Source: Paenibacillus sp. MMS20-IR301
Lineage (GTDB): Bacteria; Bacillota; Bacilli; Paenibacillales; Paenibacillaceae
Assembly (NCBI RefSeq): GCF_032302195.1
Contig: NZ_CP135275.1
Span: 4,278,001-4,342,000 of the forward strand
Length of the DNA stretch: 64,000 bases
Reading direction: 5' to 3'
In this document: positions 18,524 through 27,650 of the stretch, in pieces
How positions within the stretch are numbered: position 1 is the first letter of the stretch
How the letters are laid out: every line of letters starts with the position of its first letter
Position numbers and translations under genes: made by a program
The notes under the pieces: model-generated
Database searches by the model: none
What the model was told of the DNA's origin: nothing
Seen by the model: only the letters and a program-made list of their open reading frames with translations

Positions 18524-19651
18524 TTAAGCGTTCACGAGCAGCTGTTTGCCTGCCAGCCAGGCGATCAGCCGCTGATTAACAGCTTCTTCACTGAGCTGCG
18601 GGAATAGTCCGGCGGCAATTACCTGATCATACAGACGCTCCAGCGGTTCACGGGGATCAGCCTTCTTAGCTTTGGCATCATTCTTCAGCAGCTCCCATAT
18701 ATCAAGCACATAACGGCGGGAGTCCAGCTCCTGCTTGGCAAAAAAAGCATGCAGCTCTTCCACCTGAGACAGGAACTCCGCTCCGAAACGCTCAGCGACA
18801 GTGCCGCGCAGCAGCGCGATCTCAATCTCGTACATCGGGCGCAGCTTCTTCGCGTCTTTGCCGATCCATGGTGTCTCCAGAATAAACGGAAGTCCGACCA
18901 GCGCTTCATGATGCACCACATTGTTGATTGTCTCAAAGCCGATGTAGCCTGAGCCAATCGGAGTATGGCGGTCTTTGCCTGCTCCGCGCGGATTCTTGCT
19001 GTCATTGATATGAATTACACCAAGCCGCTTAAGGCCGATGATATCGTCAAACTTCTTCAGTACACCATCCAGATCGCCGACAATGTCGTAGCCGGCATCA
19101 TGAATGTGACAGGTATCGAGGCAAATAGATAACCGCTCATTAAATTCCACCTTATCAATAATGGAGGCAATCTCCTCAAAGCTGCGGCCAATTTCGGTTC
19201 CTTTACCAGCCATCGTCTCGAGGGCAATATGCACCTCTGTCTCGTCCGTACCGCCCAGCACTTCGTTAAGTCCGTCAGCGATACGCTGGATACCGAATTC
19301 GGCATCCTTGTCCGTAAATGCACCCGGATGCAGGACGATATGCTTAACATCTAGCGCATGGGTGCGGCGGATCTCTTCCTGCAGAAAATCAACTGCCAGC
19401 TGGTAGGTGCTTTCCTTGTAAGAGCCCAGGTTAATAATATAAGGAGCGTGAACGACAATCTCTGCGACGCCGTTTCTCTTCATCACCAGCTTCCCTTCCT
19501 CAGGGAACATCGATTCGATCGGCTTACGGCGTGTATTCTGCGGTGCCCCTGTATATATCATAAACGAGGTTGATCCATACTCATTTGCTTCATTGGCCGC
19601 GCTCAGGAGACCCTTGTCCGCGCAGGACACATGTGAACCTATTTTCAGCAT
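18524..19651 (-). CDS. nfo: Endonuclease IV (AP endonuclease) with C-terminal extension
   Basis: A DNA repair enzyme that cleaves at apurinic/apyrimidinic sites. All metal-binding motifs of the TIM-barrel family are present in order: [33 protein letters not shown], and [16 protein letters not shown] followed by IGSGYIG. The core ends near residue 285, where most family members stop. This protein continues for about 90 more helical residues (from AERFGAEFL to [11 protein letters not shown]), rich in Lys, Leu and Glu. The extension is unassigned. Start ATG at 19651 has a GAAGGAAAGAGGG site. Confidence 0.94.
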   Translation of the reverse strand: MLKIGSHVSCADKGLLSAANEANEYGSTSFMIYTGAPQNTRRKPIESMFPEEGKLVMKRNGVAEIVVHAPYIINLGSYKESTYQLAVDFLQEEIRRTHALDVKHIVLHPGAFTDKDAEFGIQRIADGLNEVLGGTDETEVHIALETMAGKGTEIGRSFEEIASIIDKVEFNERLSICLDTCHIHDAGYDIVGDLDGVLKKFDDIIGLKRLGVIHINDSKNPRGAGKDRHTPIGSGYIGFETINNVVHHEALVGLPFILETPWIGKDAKKLRPMYEIEIALLRGTVAERFGAEFLSQVEELHAFFAKQELDSRRYVLDIWELLKNDAKAKKADPREPLERLYDQVIAAGLFPQLSEEAVNQRLIAWLAGKQLLVNA

Positions 19652-19822
19652 GCCTATTTCCCTCTTTCCTTCACGAATTAACCCTTATTCTACCGTGATC
19701 GGGACAATAAATCTAGGCAAGCCCCCGGCAACGGCTTTGGCTTCGCAAAACTCAGGAAATACGCTATACTTTAGGTGAGTAGAAGGTTTGTGACAATCAT
19801 CATTGTCAAAGGCGGTGTAAAT

Positions 19823-20287
19823 ATGCATTTTCATTCACCCTCAAGCTTATTATCTGCGGCACCAAGTAACTGGTTTATGAATTCCATTGCCTTTTGGACC
19901 TTCCTGCTGCTGGGCTGCATGTGCATCGGCGGCTATTTCATGTTCCGCAAATTCCTTAAGGTGCTGCCCAAAGCTGACGGCAAATCCAAGCTGGATTGGC
20001 AGAATTATTGGGTCGAGCGCAGCCGTCCGCTATGGAGCGACGAGATGAAGGCTTTTCTGGATCAGCTGGTACAGCCTGTTCCCGGCCCGTTCCGCGACAT
20101 CGCCAAGCATTCCATTGCTGCCGAGATCGGCAGGATTGCCGTGGAGAGCAGTGCGCCTGAAGTAACCCGCGAGCATTGCATTGAGGGATATATCATGGCA
20201 ACACCGCGGCGGGATAACCGGTTCCTGCTCACCTTTCTGGAGAAGAACGGTATCGACTACACTCCTTACAAGCATTTGGTCAAGTAA
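19823..20287 (+). CDS. DUF2621 (YneK-like) membrane protein
   Basis: A 154-residue protein with one N-terminal membrane segment (FWTFLLLGCMCIGGYFMF) and a small soluble C-terminal domain (SDEMKAFLDQLVQPVPGPFRDIAK, then EIGRIAVESSAPEVTREHCIEGYIMATP). This matches the DUF2621 family of Bacilli. The last 60 residues resemble the small helical domain of light-independent protochlorophyllide reductase subunit B, as noted for this family. The ATG at 19823 is preferred, with AAAGGCGGTG before it; the open frame 16 codons longer has none. The role is unknown. Confidence 0.7.
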   Translation: MHFHSPSSLLSAAPSNWFMNSIAFWTFLLLGCMCIGGYFMFRKFLKVLPKADGKSKLDWQNYWVERSRPLWSDEMKAFLDQLVQPVPGPFRDIAKHSIAAEIGRIAVESSAPEVTREHCIEGYIMATPRRDNRFLLTFLEKNGIDYTPYKHLVK

Positions 20288-20343
20288 CTACAGGCAATCC
20301 TTACCCCCTATTAATCCTTGCGTCCCGGACAGGAGCAGACTCT

Positions 20344-21246
20344 ATGAAATATATTATTTGCGGCGGCAGCGGCTTCATCGGCAGTGAATTAACTGAATAC
20401 CTGCTCCAGGGAGGGCATCAGATTATCACCATCGGCCGGAAGCTTCCCGGGAACAAGGTATCACATCCGGGTCTGAGCTATCTGACCTGGGACAGCCTGA
20501 GATCAAACCCGGAAGCGGCGGAAGGTGCAGATGCCCTGATTAATCTGGCCGGAGCTTCGCTTAGCCAGCGCTGGACCCCAAGCGGCAAACAGGCAATTAT
20601 GCAATCACGGCTCGAAACTGTGGCCGCAGCCGGGAAGCTGCTGAGTTCATTTCAGAATAAGCCCCAGGTCGTTATCCAATCCTCTGCCGTTGCCATTTAC
20701 GGCACTTCGCTGCAGGATACCTACAATGAATCTTCACCCGCCCGCGTAATCGACTTCCCCTCAGAAGTCGTCAAAACTTGGGAGGAAGCAGCAGATGAAG
20801 CTTATCCGGGTGTCCGGCTCGTCAAGCTGCGCACAGGTGTCGTTCTCGGCAATGAGAGCGGTGCTTTTCCCAAAATGAAGCTGCCCTACTCCCTCGGCTT
20901 CGGCGGCAGAATCGGCAGCGGCAAGCAGTGGCTGTCCTGGATTCATCTCACGGATATGGTCCGGCTGATCGAATTCTGCGCCCTTAATCCTGAGATGGAA
21001 GGACCCGTCAACGCTACAGCACCACAGCCGGTTACGAATGAACAATTCGGCAGAATGCTCGGCAAGGTGTATCACCGCCCGCACTGGTTCCCTGTTCCCG
21101 CATTTCTGCTGAAGGCTGCTGTAGGTGAGCTGTCAGCAATCCTGCTGGAAGGCCAACGTGTGCTCCCCTCTAAGGCGGTCAACCATGGCTTCACGTTCAC
21201 TTACCCGACTCTGCAGCCGGCACTGGAACAACTGAAATCCAGATAG
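20344..21246 (+). CDS. TIGR01777-family SDR epimerase-like oxidoreductase
   Basis: A 300-residue cytoplasmic protein. The NAD(P)-binding Rossmann motif GGSGFIGSELTEYLL is at residues 6-20. INLAGASLSQRW near residue 60 and QSSAVAIYGTS followed by RTGVVLGNESGAFPKM are the characteristic motifs of the TIGR01777 (YfcH/SulA) group of extended SDRs. The C-terminus (PSKAVNHGFTFTYPTLQPALEQL) is the DUF1731 tail of the family. It follows the DUF2621 gene on the same strand by 56 bases. Substrates for the group are not established. The stop lies eight bases from the convergent FHA gene. Confidence 0.88.
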   Translation: MKYIICGGSGFIGSELTEYLLQGGHQIITIGRKLPGNKVSHPGLSYLTWDSLRSNPEAAEGADALINLAGASLSQRWTPSGKQAIMQSRLETVAAAGKLLSSFQNKPQVVIQSSAVAIYGTSLQDTYNESSPARVIDFPSEVVKTWEEAADEAYPGVRLVKLRTGVVLGNESGAFPKMKLPYSLGFGGRIGSGKQWLSWIHLTDMVRLIEFCALNPEMEGPVNATAPQPVTNEQFGRMLGKVYHRPHWFPVPAFLLKAAVGELSAILLEGQRVLPSKAVNHGFTFTYPTLQPALEQLKSR

Positions 21247-21254
21247 TGCTTGAT

Positions 21255-22952
21255 TTAAACCGTATGAAACGTATAGCTGCCCTTCACTATAGTAAACACG
21301 GTCCCTTCGGCCAAAGGATATTCCTTATACGGAACCATAACCTCGCCCGCAAGCAATGTCCCGTTTCTGGAATCCAGATCCTTCAGGATATACCCGCTTG
21401 AGCTTCTGGAAATTTCGGCATGCACCCGCGAAGCCCCTTCAGACTGCTCAATATACTGGGCAACCTCTGAGGAACGTCCGATAATGAAGCTTGGACGGTC
21501 AAGCTCGATGCGCTCAGGAGCTCCCCCCTCCTCTGTATTGATCCGTTCCAGATAAGGTGTTGCAGTTCTGCTGCGGGGAACTGCTGCTGCCGTATCGGGA
21601 CCAGGCTCCCTTACAAGCAGCGCGGTTGCAGCTGGTTCCTTCACCTGTGGACGGCTCTGGCCAAATCCCATATTCCCCTCCTGCCTGTCCGCAGCCAACC
21701 CTGCAGAAACCTCTGAATCTGCTTCCGCTTCCCGGCCTAAGCGCTGAGAGGCTGGTGCTGAAGGCCTGAGCGGCACCACCGGATTCCTGCCGAAATCCCA
21801 CTCCATATCCCCCCGCAGCCGCCGGGCCGCACTTTGCCTTCCATTAATCTCCTCGGGTTCTGCCTCCTCTTCCTCTGACTCTCCCGAAGACAGCCTGCCG
21901 CTCCAAATCATCCAGCACAGCAAACCTAATCCTAAAGTTGCTGCAGCAGAGACTGCCAGCCAGAGTGTCTGCGGATTATTGAGGTAAAGAAACTTCCATA
22001 ACAATGCGTCACACAATACCGCACCCAGTATGATATAAGTCCTGTATGGCGAAGGCTGATCTGTATGCTGCTGTGTGCTTCCCGGCGGAACGCCTGCAGG
22101 CTGTCCGGCTGCCGCAGCTTCCTTGCGCTTAAGAAGCGGGGTACCGCTTAGCCATGCCATTTGTTCGGGAGCCTCGGCAGCCGCTTCCGGCTCCTTCACT
22201 CTGGAATCCCAAACGAAAGGCAACCTCCCCGGCATTCCCGCCGCTGTTGTTTCAGGAATATGTATCAGCGGCGGCAGGGGTTCCTGCACTTTACCTTCTG
22301 CCGGCGGAACAGCTGCTCCGGCATATCTCTTGAGTGGAGTATGTTCCGGCGCTTCAGTGTACGGCCTGTGATTCTCTGCTCCGGTCAGTAGTTCCGCCAG
22401 CAGCTCCTTTAGCCCGCCAGGGCTGAAGGCCTCCTCCCCGCAGTACTGCAGCAGCCTCCGCATACCGTCACCAGACAGCTCATGAATCGCGGCCATGAAC
22501 ACCATAATCAGTGATTTCAGTGACTCCCCGGGTCTTACCGCCGGCTCTGTATTCTGCAGGGGGAGATACGTCAGGAACACCTTGCCGCTGCTTAGCGGCC
22601 CTTCAATGAATATATAGTCCTCATGCAGCGCATATTGCTCTGTACGCAGCATGTACAGCCGTCCTTCCTCCATGCCGGCTGCAATCTGCAGCATCAGTCC
22701 GAAAAAATTCTTCATGCTGAGCCGCTCACTCTTGAGCAAAGCCCCCAGCATTTTCCGCCTGGATACAGCATATTCCAGTGTCACCTGCAGATCGATCTCT
22801 CTGAGAAGCAGCCGCAGATGATGCGGAATGCCGGTATTGATCAGCATGCGGGCCTGCACCATATTAAGCTCCTCTGCCGCCAGCCCCCCTGGCTTGCCAA
22901 GCAGCATGGTTATCCCGTCCTGCTGCACGAAGTCACGTTCCAGTCCAAACAA
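21255..22952 (-). CDS. DUF6382-FHA protein, last gene of Tad locus 2
   Basis: A 565-residue protein in three parts. Residues 1-170 match DUF6382, an N-terminal domain common in Paenibacillus (VTLEYAVSRRKMLGALL and FFGLMLQIAAGMEEGR). Two adjacent membrane helices lie near residues 303-350 (TYIILGAVLCDALLWKFLYL and LWLAVSAAATLGLGLLCWM). A C-terminal FHA domain starts near 480 with FIIGRSSE, SRVHAEI and LDSRNGTLL, the phosphothreonine-binding motifs. It may sense a Ser/Thr kinase signal and pass it to the pilus machine; that is inference. The start is TTG at 22952 after an AGGAGGTGG site. Confidence 0.75.
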   Translation of the reverse strand: MFGLERDFVQQDGITMLLGKPGGLAAEELNMVQARMLINTGIPHHLRLLLREIDLQVTLEYAVSRRKMLGALLKSERLSMKNFFGLMLQIAAGMEEGRLYMLRTEQYALHEDYIFIEGPLSSGKVFLTYLPLQNTEPAVRPGESLKSLIMVFMAAIHELSGDGMRRLLQYCGEEAFSPGGLKELLAELLTGAENHRPYTEAPEHTPLKRYAGAAVPPAEGKVQEPLPPLIHIPETTAAGMPGRLPFVWDSRVKEPEAAAEAPEQMAWLSGTPLLKRKEAAAAGQPAGVPPGSTQQHTDQPSPYRTYIILGAVLCDALLWKFLYLNNPQTLWLAVSAAATLGLGLLCWMIWSGRLSSGESEEEEAEPEEINGRQSAARRLRGDMEWDFGRNPVVPLRPSAPASQRLGREAEADSEVSAGLAADRQEGNMGFGQSRPQVKEPAATALLVREPGPDTAAAVPRSRTATPYLERINTEEGGAPERIELDRPSFIIGRSSEVAQYIEQSEGASRVHAEISRSSSGYILKDLDSRNGTLLAGEVMVPYKEYPLAEGTVFTIVKGSYTFHTV

Positions 22953-22973
22953 AGCTTTCCACCTCCTGAACGG

Positions 22974-23486
22974 TTAGAAATAATAATACGCACAGATGAA
23001 TCCCGGATACACTGCGAGCATAAAAGGAAACCTGAGCAGATTACTGCTCTGTCTTGCAGCAGCCATGCCTGTAGTGCGGAGCAGCAGAAATCCCGCTGTC
23101 CGGCTGAGCATGGTGCGGATCTTCTGGCCTGCTCCCCGCCTGAAGAATAGAATCCCCCACCCGACGACCGCCCCCAACAGTATGGAATATACTATCACCT
23201 GCAGTGTAAATACCGTACCGGTCCATGCCCCGATTCCGGCAAACAGCTTCACATCGCCGGCCCCCACCGCCCCGATGAAATACATGATCAGCAGCAGCGC
23301 AAATCCTGCCGCTGCACCGCAGAGTGAAAAGATCAGCCCAGGCCAGCCTTTGACAGCAAGCTGCAGGCTCATTCCTGTAACCAGCACAGGCAGTGTAATC
23401 CAGTTAGGAATCCTCAGCCAGCGGATATCAGTAAATAATGCGATGGTCAGGGCGGCCAGACAGCCCCAGAATGCCCAATCTGTCAT
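22974..23486 (-). CDS. Prepilin peptidase (A24 family, TadV/CpaA type)
   Basis: A 170-residue polytopic membrane aspartic peptidase. The two catalytic aspartates lie in LFTDIRWLRIPNW near residue 20 and in GAVGAGDVKLFAG near residue 76 (the GxGDVK motif). It has the short TadV/CpaA form without the methylase domain. It removes the leader from Flp and TadE prepilins at the cytoplasmic face. It is the only prepilin peptidase gene in the window and so probably also serves loci 1 and 3. It sits between the TadE2 and FHA genes with gaps of about 25 bases. Confidence 0.9.
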   Translation of the reverse strand: MTDWAFWGCLAALTIALFTDIRWLRIPNWITLPVLVTGMSLQLAVKGWPGLIFSLCGAAAGFALLLIMYFIGAVGAGDVKLFAGIGAWTGTVFTLQVIVYSILLGAVVGWGILFFRRGAGQKIRTMLSRTAGFLLLRTTGMAAARQSSNLLRFPFMLAVYPGFICAYYYF

Positions 23487-23511
23487 ATCATTCCCCCGTT
23501 CTATTCATCAA

Positions 23512-24483
23512 TCATTTGATTACGGTAAAGGTTGCCTCCAGTGTGGTGCCGTCTCCCAGGGTAATTACAAAGGACCAGGTACCCGGTGTTGTGTTTACAC
23601 CTATCTTCCACTCCCACTCGATATACCCGTTCTCATCAGCCTGCTTCCAGCCCAGATATTTGGCTGTGCTCTGGCCGCTCTTGTAAAAGATCGACAGATT
23701 GGCAGATGCACCGGGCGGCACTTTAACTTTGATGATTCCCTGGCGGTTCGCCACTCCCGGATTAGGCTTCTCAAGGATGATTATGGTCCCGGATTCCTCC
23801 GCAGGCTCATCTGTTCCGCTACCGCCGGCTGCATCGCTATTTCCGATCCACAGTCGTTCAACGGCACTTGCTTCCAGCACAATCTTCTGATTCAGGAACG
23901 GCACTCTCATCGGCAGATCATAGCTGACTACCAGTCCGAAGTATGGATGTATCCCCTTATTCAAATCCGGAACTGTAACGTTCGAAACATGAATCCGGCT
24001 ATATTCCAGCCAGTCAGAGGACAGATAAGGCTTCAGCACAGGCTTAAGCGCCAGATCGAGCACCGTCTCGGAGGCCCCGGCCTGCAGCTTCTGCAGCGGT
24101 CCTTCACCTTCCCGGACTGCAGCTCTGACCCATGTCTCCATAGGCTGCGGAAGCTCCTCCACAAAGCTCTCGCTCCACTCGGAAAGCGACAGACGCGGTA
24201 CACTCCATACACTGGAGGAATTCGAGGTCTCCTTCGTAGAGGCATCCTCCTGATCCGCTCCGTTCCACTGCTGCGCGGCTAAGGCGGCTGGATAAACATG
24301 CGTGGAAATCATCTTAACGGTATCAGAAGCTGTACTCTGCAGTGCTGTAGAATATAAGGTCATTTGCACAATGAAAATAAGAAACAGGATGAATAGCAGA
24401 AATACTGGCAGCACCAGCGCCGCCTCAACCACCATGCTGCCTTGGTCACGCCGCTCCCCTCTGCTCCGCAGCCACTGCTTCAT
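23512..24483 (-). CDS. TadE-like minor pilin with large extracellular domain
   Basis: A 323-residue protein with a class III prepilin start: DQGSMVVEAALVLPVFLL, where cleavage after Gly leaves Glu at position +5. One membrane helix (LLFILFLIFIVQMTLYST) follows. The rest is extracellular and ends with an Ig-like/beta domain of about 90 residues (GSANLSIFYKSGQST to TTLEATFTVIK). TadE pilins prime or cap the fibre. It is larger than the usual TadE (about 150-200 residues) because of this C-terminal domain. The ATG at 24483 has GAAGGAGGAG before it. Confidence 0.8.
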   Translation of the reverse strand: MKQWLRSRGERRDQGSMVVEAALVLPVFLLFILFLIFIVQMTLYSTALQSTASDTVKMISTHVYPAALAAQQWNGADQEDASTKETSNSSSVWSVPRLSLSEWSESFVEELPQPMETWVRAAVREGEGPLQKLQAGASETVLDLALKPVLKPYLSSDWLEYSRIHVSNVTVPDLNKGIHPYFGLVVSYDLPMRVPFLNQKIVLEASAVERLWIGNSDAAGGSGTDEPAEESGTIIILEKPNPGVANRQGIIKVKVPPGASANLSIFYKSGQSTAKYLGWKQADENGYIEWEWKIGVNTTPGTWSFVITLGDGTTLEATFTVIK

Positions 24484-24498
24484 GCCTGTACTCCTCCT

Positions 24499-26718
24499 TC
24501 AATACGAAAAGTCAGCCCGGGCCTTCCGGTAATACACTTTGCCCCGGACATCACCAGAGAGTCCCGCACCATAACCAATCAGCTTCACCACCCCGGGGAG
24601 AAACCACAGCGGCATGCCCAGGGTAAGCTCTGCTGAAGCATAGGTGAATTGTCCGGCCGGATTAATGCCGGATTTCAGGCGGATCAGAGCAAGCATCCGG
24701 GCCAGCTGTTCTTCGCCCCCTCCATGCAGCAGGAGAAACAGCCGGAGGAAATCACGGTAACTAAGCTGCGCCGGCAAATACTTGGATAACGGTAATTCGC
24801 CATCCCGGCTGAGCAGCAGCATATCCTGAACAGCCATCTCCACTCCGTACAGAAACCCTGCCGCGAGCACAGCCAGCGGGTTGCCGAGACCGGCTTTCTC
24901 AATTAGTCCTTCCATAGTTCTGACAGCCAGCCGTAAAGCAAAGATCTCACCGTAGGCCGCAGCTACATTCCCGGCAGGATTATAGAAGCCGTACAAAATA
25001 TATTCCAGCTCCTGAGCCTGCGGGCCGAGCTGTTCCCCTGCCAGCTCCAGGATCCCCGGAGCGGTACCGTTATCAGCCGGGGCAAACAACCGGGAGAGGT
25101 CAAAATGGGTAAAGTACATGGCCGAATATTCCGTCTGATACAATCTGTCCCTGGCCCCTCCCAGAACACTGCTTATAGCGGCATACAAGCCGTCCATATT
25201 CTTCATCGGGGATTTCCCAGGTGCATATTGCTCCTTGCTGTCAGAGGCTGCTGCCGCTTCCTGTACTACACCATTATTGAAAGCAACAATCTCCTGGTAG
25301 TACTGCCGCAGACTACGAAAATACTCCATAGCCTCTCCGGCGCGTTCTCCCAGTCCGCGAAGCTCATCAAGCAGCTTCATAGCATCCCCCAGCTTTACCT
25401 CTGCCTGCTGTTCCACCTCCTTGCGCTGGCTGTCTGAGGTCCGGCGGCTCTCGATTTGGGCTGCCTCCGCCGTAATAATAGACCCATATTGCCGGTACTG
25501 GTTAACTGCTTTGGCCGCACTTAGAACTCCGGCCATCATCAGTTCCTTATCGGCTGTCAGCTTCAGTGCCCCGCCTAACAATTCCGGCAAAGCCTGCACC
25601 GGCAGCTCCATTGGTAAGGCAGCATTTCGCTGTGACTCTATATTGTTCTCCAGTGTACGGATTTCACTTGCCGGAAGTATAAGAGACTCTGCTTGGTTCT
25701 GCAGCTCCTTGAGCGAGCCGGCATACACTTCTTCTCCGTCAGCCGGAATATCCCAGTTCCGGGCCGGGTCCTCTGCCGCAGCGGCATCCCCCGCCTCTCT
25801 GGACTGGACAAGTATGGCCTCCATCTGCCCGTTCAGCTGTACAGCCTCCTCCAGTGCAGCTTCTGCTTCACCAAGAAGTGCTGCATTCTCTGCCTGGAAA
25901 GCAGCCAGCTTGAGGGGGATTTCCTTAATGATTTCAGCAGCACCGGTCTCATAAAGAACCATATCGGTGGCAGACTGCGAATCATTATCCGAAACGCGCA
26001 ACGGATCAGCTTCATTCTTCTGGAGATAATCGGTGTACATTGCCGGGATATCAGCAGCTGAAGCAAGCTCGTCTATCCGCACCGGCTCAATAGAATCCGC
26101 AGGAGGGTCCATTATCAGTTTCAGCAGCTTCGCGGCACTGACTGCCGCGTCCCGCCTCTTCTGCAGCATCCGCCCGAGCGCTTCCTCCCGCCGGTCGTAC
26201 AGCGGCTGCAGCTCTCCCAGCACCTGTGTGGTCCGCGATGCTTCTGCCATCGCCGCCGAGAGAGGTTTAAGCTTACCTGCCAGCTCCAATGCAAAGTCAA
26301 CCGGGGCTTTATATTTCATCTCTTCAATGATCTGCCTCCGGAAGATTTCATAGCTGCCCAGCGGACGGCTCCATTCCAGTAAAGAGGAATCCATCTTCAC
26401 CGGCAGCAGATTAAATGCATCTGAACGTCCGCTCTCATAGAGGTTATCATTCAGTACTTTGGATAACAGCTGATCCCCGTCATCCCCGCCGAAAGCAAAC
26501 AGTCCATAGCTGTCCCTGAGTCCGATATCGTAGGAAGACATTACCGAGCGGAGTGCCGCTCTCGCCAGCCGTTCCTGCTGTACATTCACAGCTGCAATCC
26601 GTGCGTAATCAATGAGCACCGATGTGAACAGAAATACGAATGCTAAGATCATGATCAGAAAGATAGAAACAGAGCCTTCCTCCCGGCCCGGCAGCCTTCC
26701 GGCCTTAAAACCCCTCAT
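24499..26718 (-). CDS. DUF5702 membrane-anchored pilus locus protein
   Basis: A 739-residue protein. After a short basic leader comes EEGSVSIFLIMILAFVFLFTSVLIDYARIAA, the TadG/DUF5702-type N-terminal helix. The long extracellular part is Ala/Glu/Gln rich with many predicted helices and coiled-coil stretches (residues about 150-420). DUF5702 is a known component of Tad loci in Paenibacillus and Clostridia. ATG at 26718 is preferred (GGAAGGTG site); a GTG three codons upstream is possible. The Gly of the prepilin motif is present but Glu+5 is replaced (GSVSIF), so cleavage is uncertain. Confidence 0.75.
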   Translation of the reverse strand: MRGFKAGRLPGREEGSVSIFLIMILAFVFLFTSVLIDYARIAAVNVQQERLARAALRSVMSSYDIGLRDSYGLFAFGGDDGDQLLSKVLNDNLYESGRSDAFNLLPVKMDSSLLEWSRPLGSYEIFRRQIIEEMKYKAPVDFALELAGKLKPLSAAMAEASRTTQVLGELQPLYDRREEALGRMLQKRRDAAVSAAKLLKLIMDPPADSIEPVRIDELASAADIPAMYTDYLQKNEADPLRVSDNDSQSATDMVLYETGAAEIIKEIPLKLAAFQAENAALLGEAEAALEEAVQLNGQMEAILVQSREAGDAAAAEDPARNWDIPADGEEVYAGSLKELQNQAESLILPASEIRTLENNIESQRNAALPMELPVQALPELLGGALKLTADKELMMAGVLSAAKAVNQYRQYGSIITAEAAQIESRRTSDSQRKEVEQQAEVKLGDAMKLLDELRGLGERAGEAMEYFRSLRQYYQEIVAFNNGVVQEAAAASDSKEQYAPGKSPMKNMDGLYAAISSVLGGARDRLYQTEYSAMYFTHFDLSRLFAPADNGTAPGILELAGEQLGPQAQELEYILYGFYNPAGNVAAAYGEIFALRLAVRTMEGLIEKAGLGNPLAVLAAGFLYGVEMAVQDMLLLSRDGELPLSKYLPAQLSYRDFLRLFLLLHGGGEEQLARMLALIRLKSGINPAGQFTYASAELTLGMPLWFLPGVVKLIGYGAGLSGDVRGKVYYRKARADFSY

Positions 26719-26776
26719 CCGCAACACCTTCCGCTAATCTCGTCCCTGGAGTCAGTCCCAGTTGAACCCGTGCAGC

Positions 26777-27451
26777 TTAATTCAGCTTACCCAGCATACT
26801 TGCAGCCTTCTTCTTATCCATCCCCCGGCCGGTCTTGCCGCTGCCTGGTGAAGCATCCCGGAATTTCGCCCCATAGTAACGCATCAGATCGACTGTCCTG
26901 ATAAACTCTGCCGGTTCAGTAACATAAGAGCTTACGGCCACTGCCGGTTCTGCACCGTCAGCCAGCAGTCCGTCCAGAACCGGCAAATGCAGCACCTGCT
27001 TCAGCCCGGCATCAATTCTGCGTCCAGTCAGGCCGAAGCTGTAAGTGAGCTCCCCGCTCAGATTTCCCGGCACCATCTGTGCTGCCTGCTGCAGCTTCAC
27101 TTCCGGCAATGAACCTCCTGCCTTGTCTTCTGCGCCTCCGGGAAGCATAACTGCAGTGCTGCCGTTTCTGCCATCCATTCCAAACAAAGAGGATAACAAT
27201 CCATCCTCGCTTATCCTCCAGTAGAGCGGATCATAATTACCGGCCTGGAACTCCCCTGAAGCATTCCGGTTGCTGTTCTCCCAATTATAGGCGGCACGCT
27301 CAGCCGCAGCTGAGGCTATCTGCAGCAGCATCGCCTTCTGGTAGGTGTACAGGCTGAAGAACAGCAGCAGCATGGTAATGCCCATAAGGATTGGCAGAAG
27401 CAGCGAAGCCTCAACCGTGAAGCTGCCCTCATCCTCCTGCAGGGCATTCAC
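26777..27451 (-). CDS. TadE-like minor pilin
   Basis: A 224-residue protein with the prepilin motif DEGSFTVEASLLLPILMG (cleavage after Gly, Glu at +5) and a single helix (TMLLLFFSLYTYQKAMLL), followed by the typical LQIASAAAERAAYNW helix of TadE. The start is GTG at 27451, overlapping the flp stop by four bases. It should be a minor pilin incorporated at the pilus base or tip. The extracellular domain (residues 60-224) has no separate domain assignment. Confidence 0.8.
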   Translation of the reverse strand: MNALQEDEGSFTVEASLLLPILMGITMLLLFFSLYTYQKAMLLQIASAAAERAAYNWENSNRNASGEFQAGNYDPLYWRISEDGLLSSLFGMDGRNGSTAVMLPGGAEDKAGGSLPEVKLQQAAQMVPGNLSGELTYSFGLTGRRIDAGLKQVLHLPVLDGLLADGAEPAVAVSSYVTEPAEFIRTVDLMRYYGAKFRDASPGSGKTGRGMDKKKAASMLGKLN

Positions 27452-27636
27452 TCAAAAACTTCCTGGCTCTTATCACCGGCAGTAGCAATCAGCTTCTCAA
27501 CTACCTTGACAATCTCTTCACGGAACACCAGCACTACCGCAATCAGTACAGCAATAATCAGGATCATCTCCAGTGTTCCCAGCCCGTCCTCGTCGCTCCA
27601 AAAGCGCGTAGCTCCTTGCGTATTCTCTGTCATCAT
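27448..27636 (-). CDS. Flp/Flp1-family type IVb pilin
   Basis: A 62-residue prepilin. The motif DEDGLGTLEMILIIAVLIAVVLVF has Gly then LGTLE, so cleavage leaves Glu at +5, followed by one hydrophobic helix and a short charged tail (EEIVKVVEKLIATAGDKSQEVFE). This is the probable major pilin of locus 2. It lies between TadC and TadE with overlapping or 14-base junctions. Two ATG codons occur in tandem; the first (27636) follows GGAGGAGGAAAG. Confidence 0.88.
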   Translation of the reverse strand: MMTENTQGATRFWSDEDGLGTLEMILIIAVLIAVVLVFREEIVKVVEKLIATAGDKSQEVFE

Positions 27637-27650
27637 CTGCTTTCCTCCTC

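Noticed and set aside
22996..24282. A long plus-strand open frame opposite the prepilin peptidase and TadE genes
   Set aside because: It runs opposite genes with clear family motifs, lacks a ribosome site, and its amino-acid content looks random.
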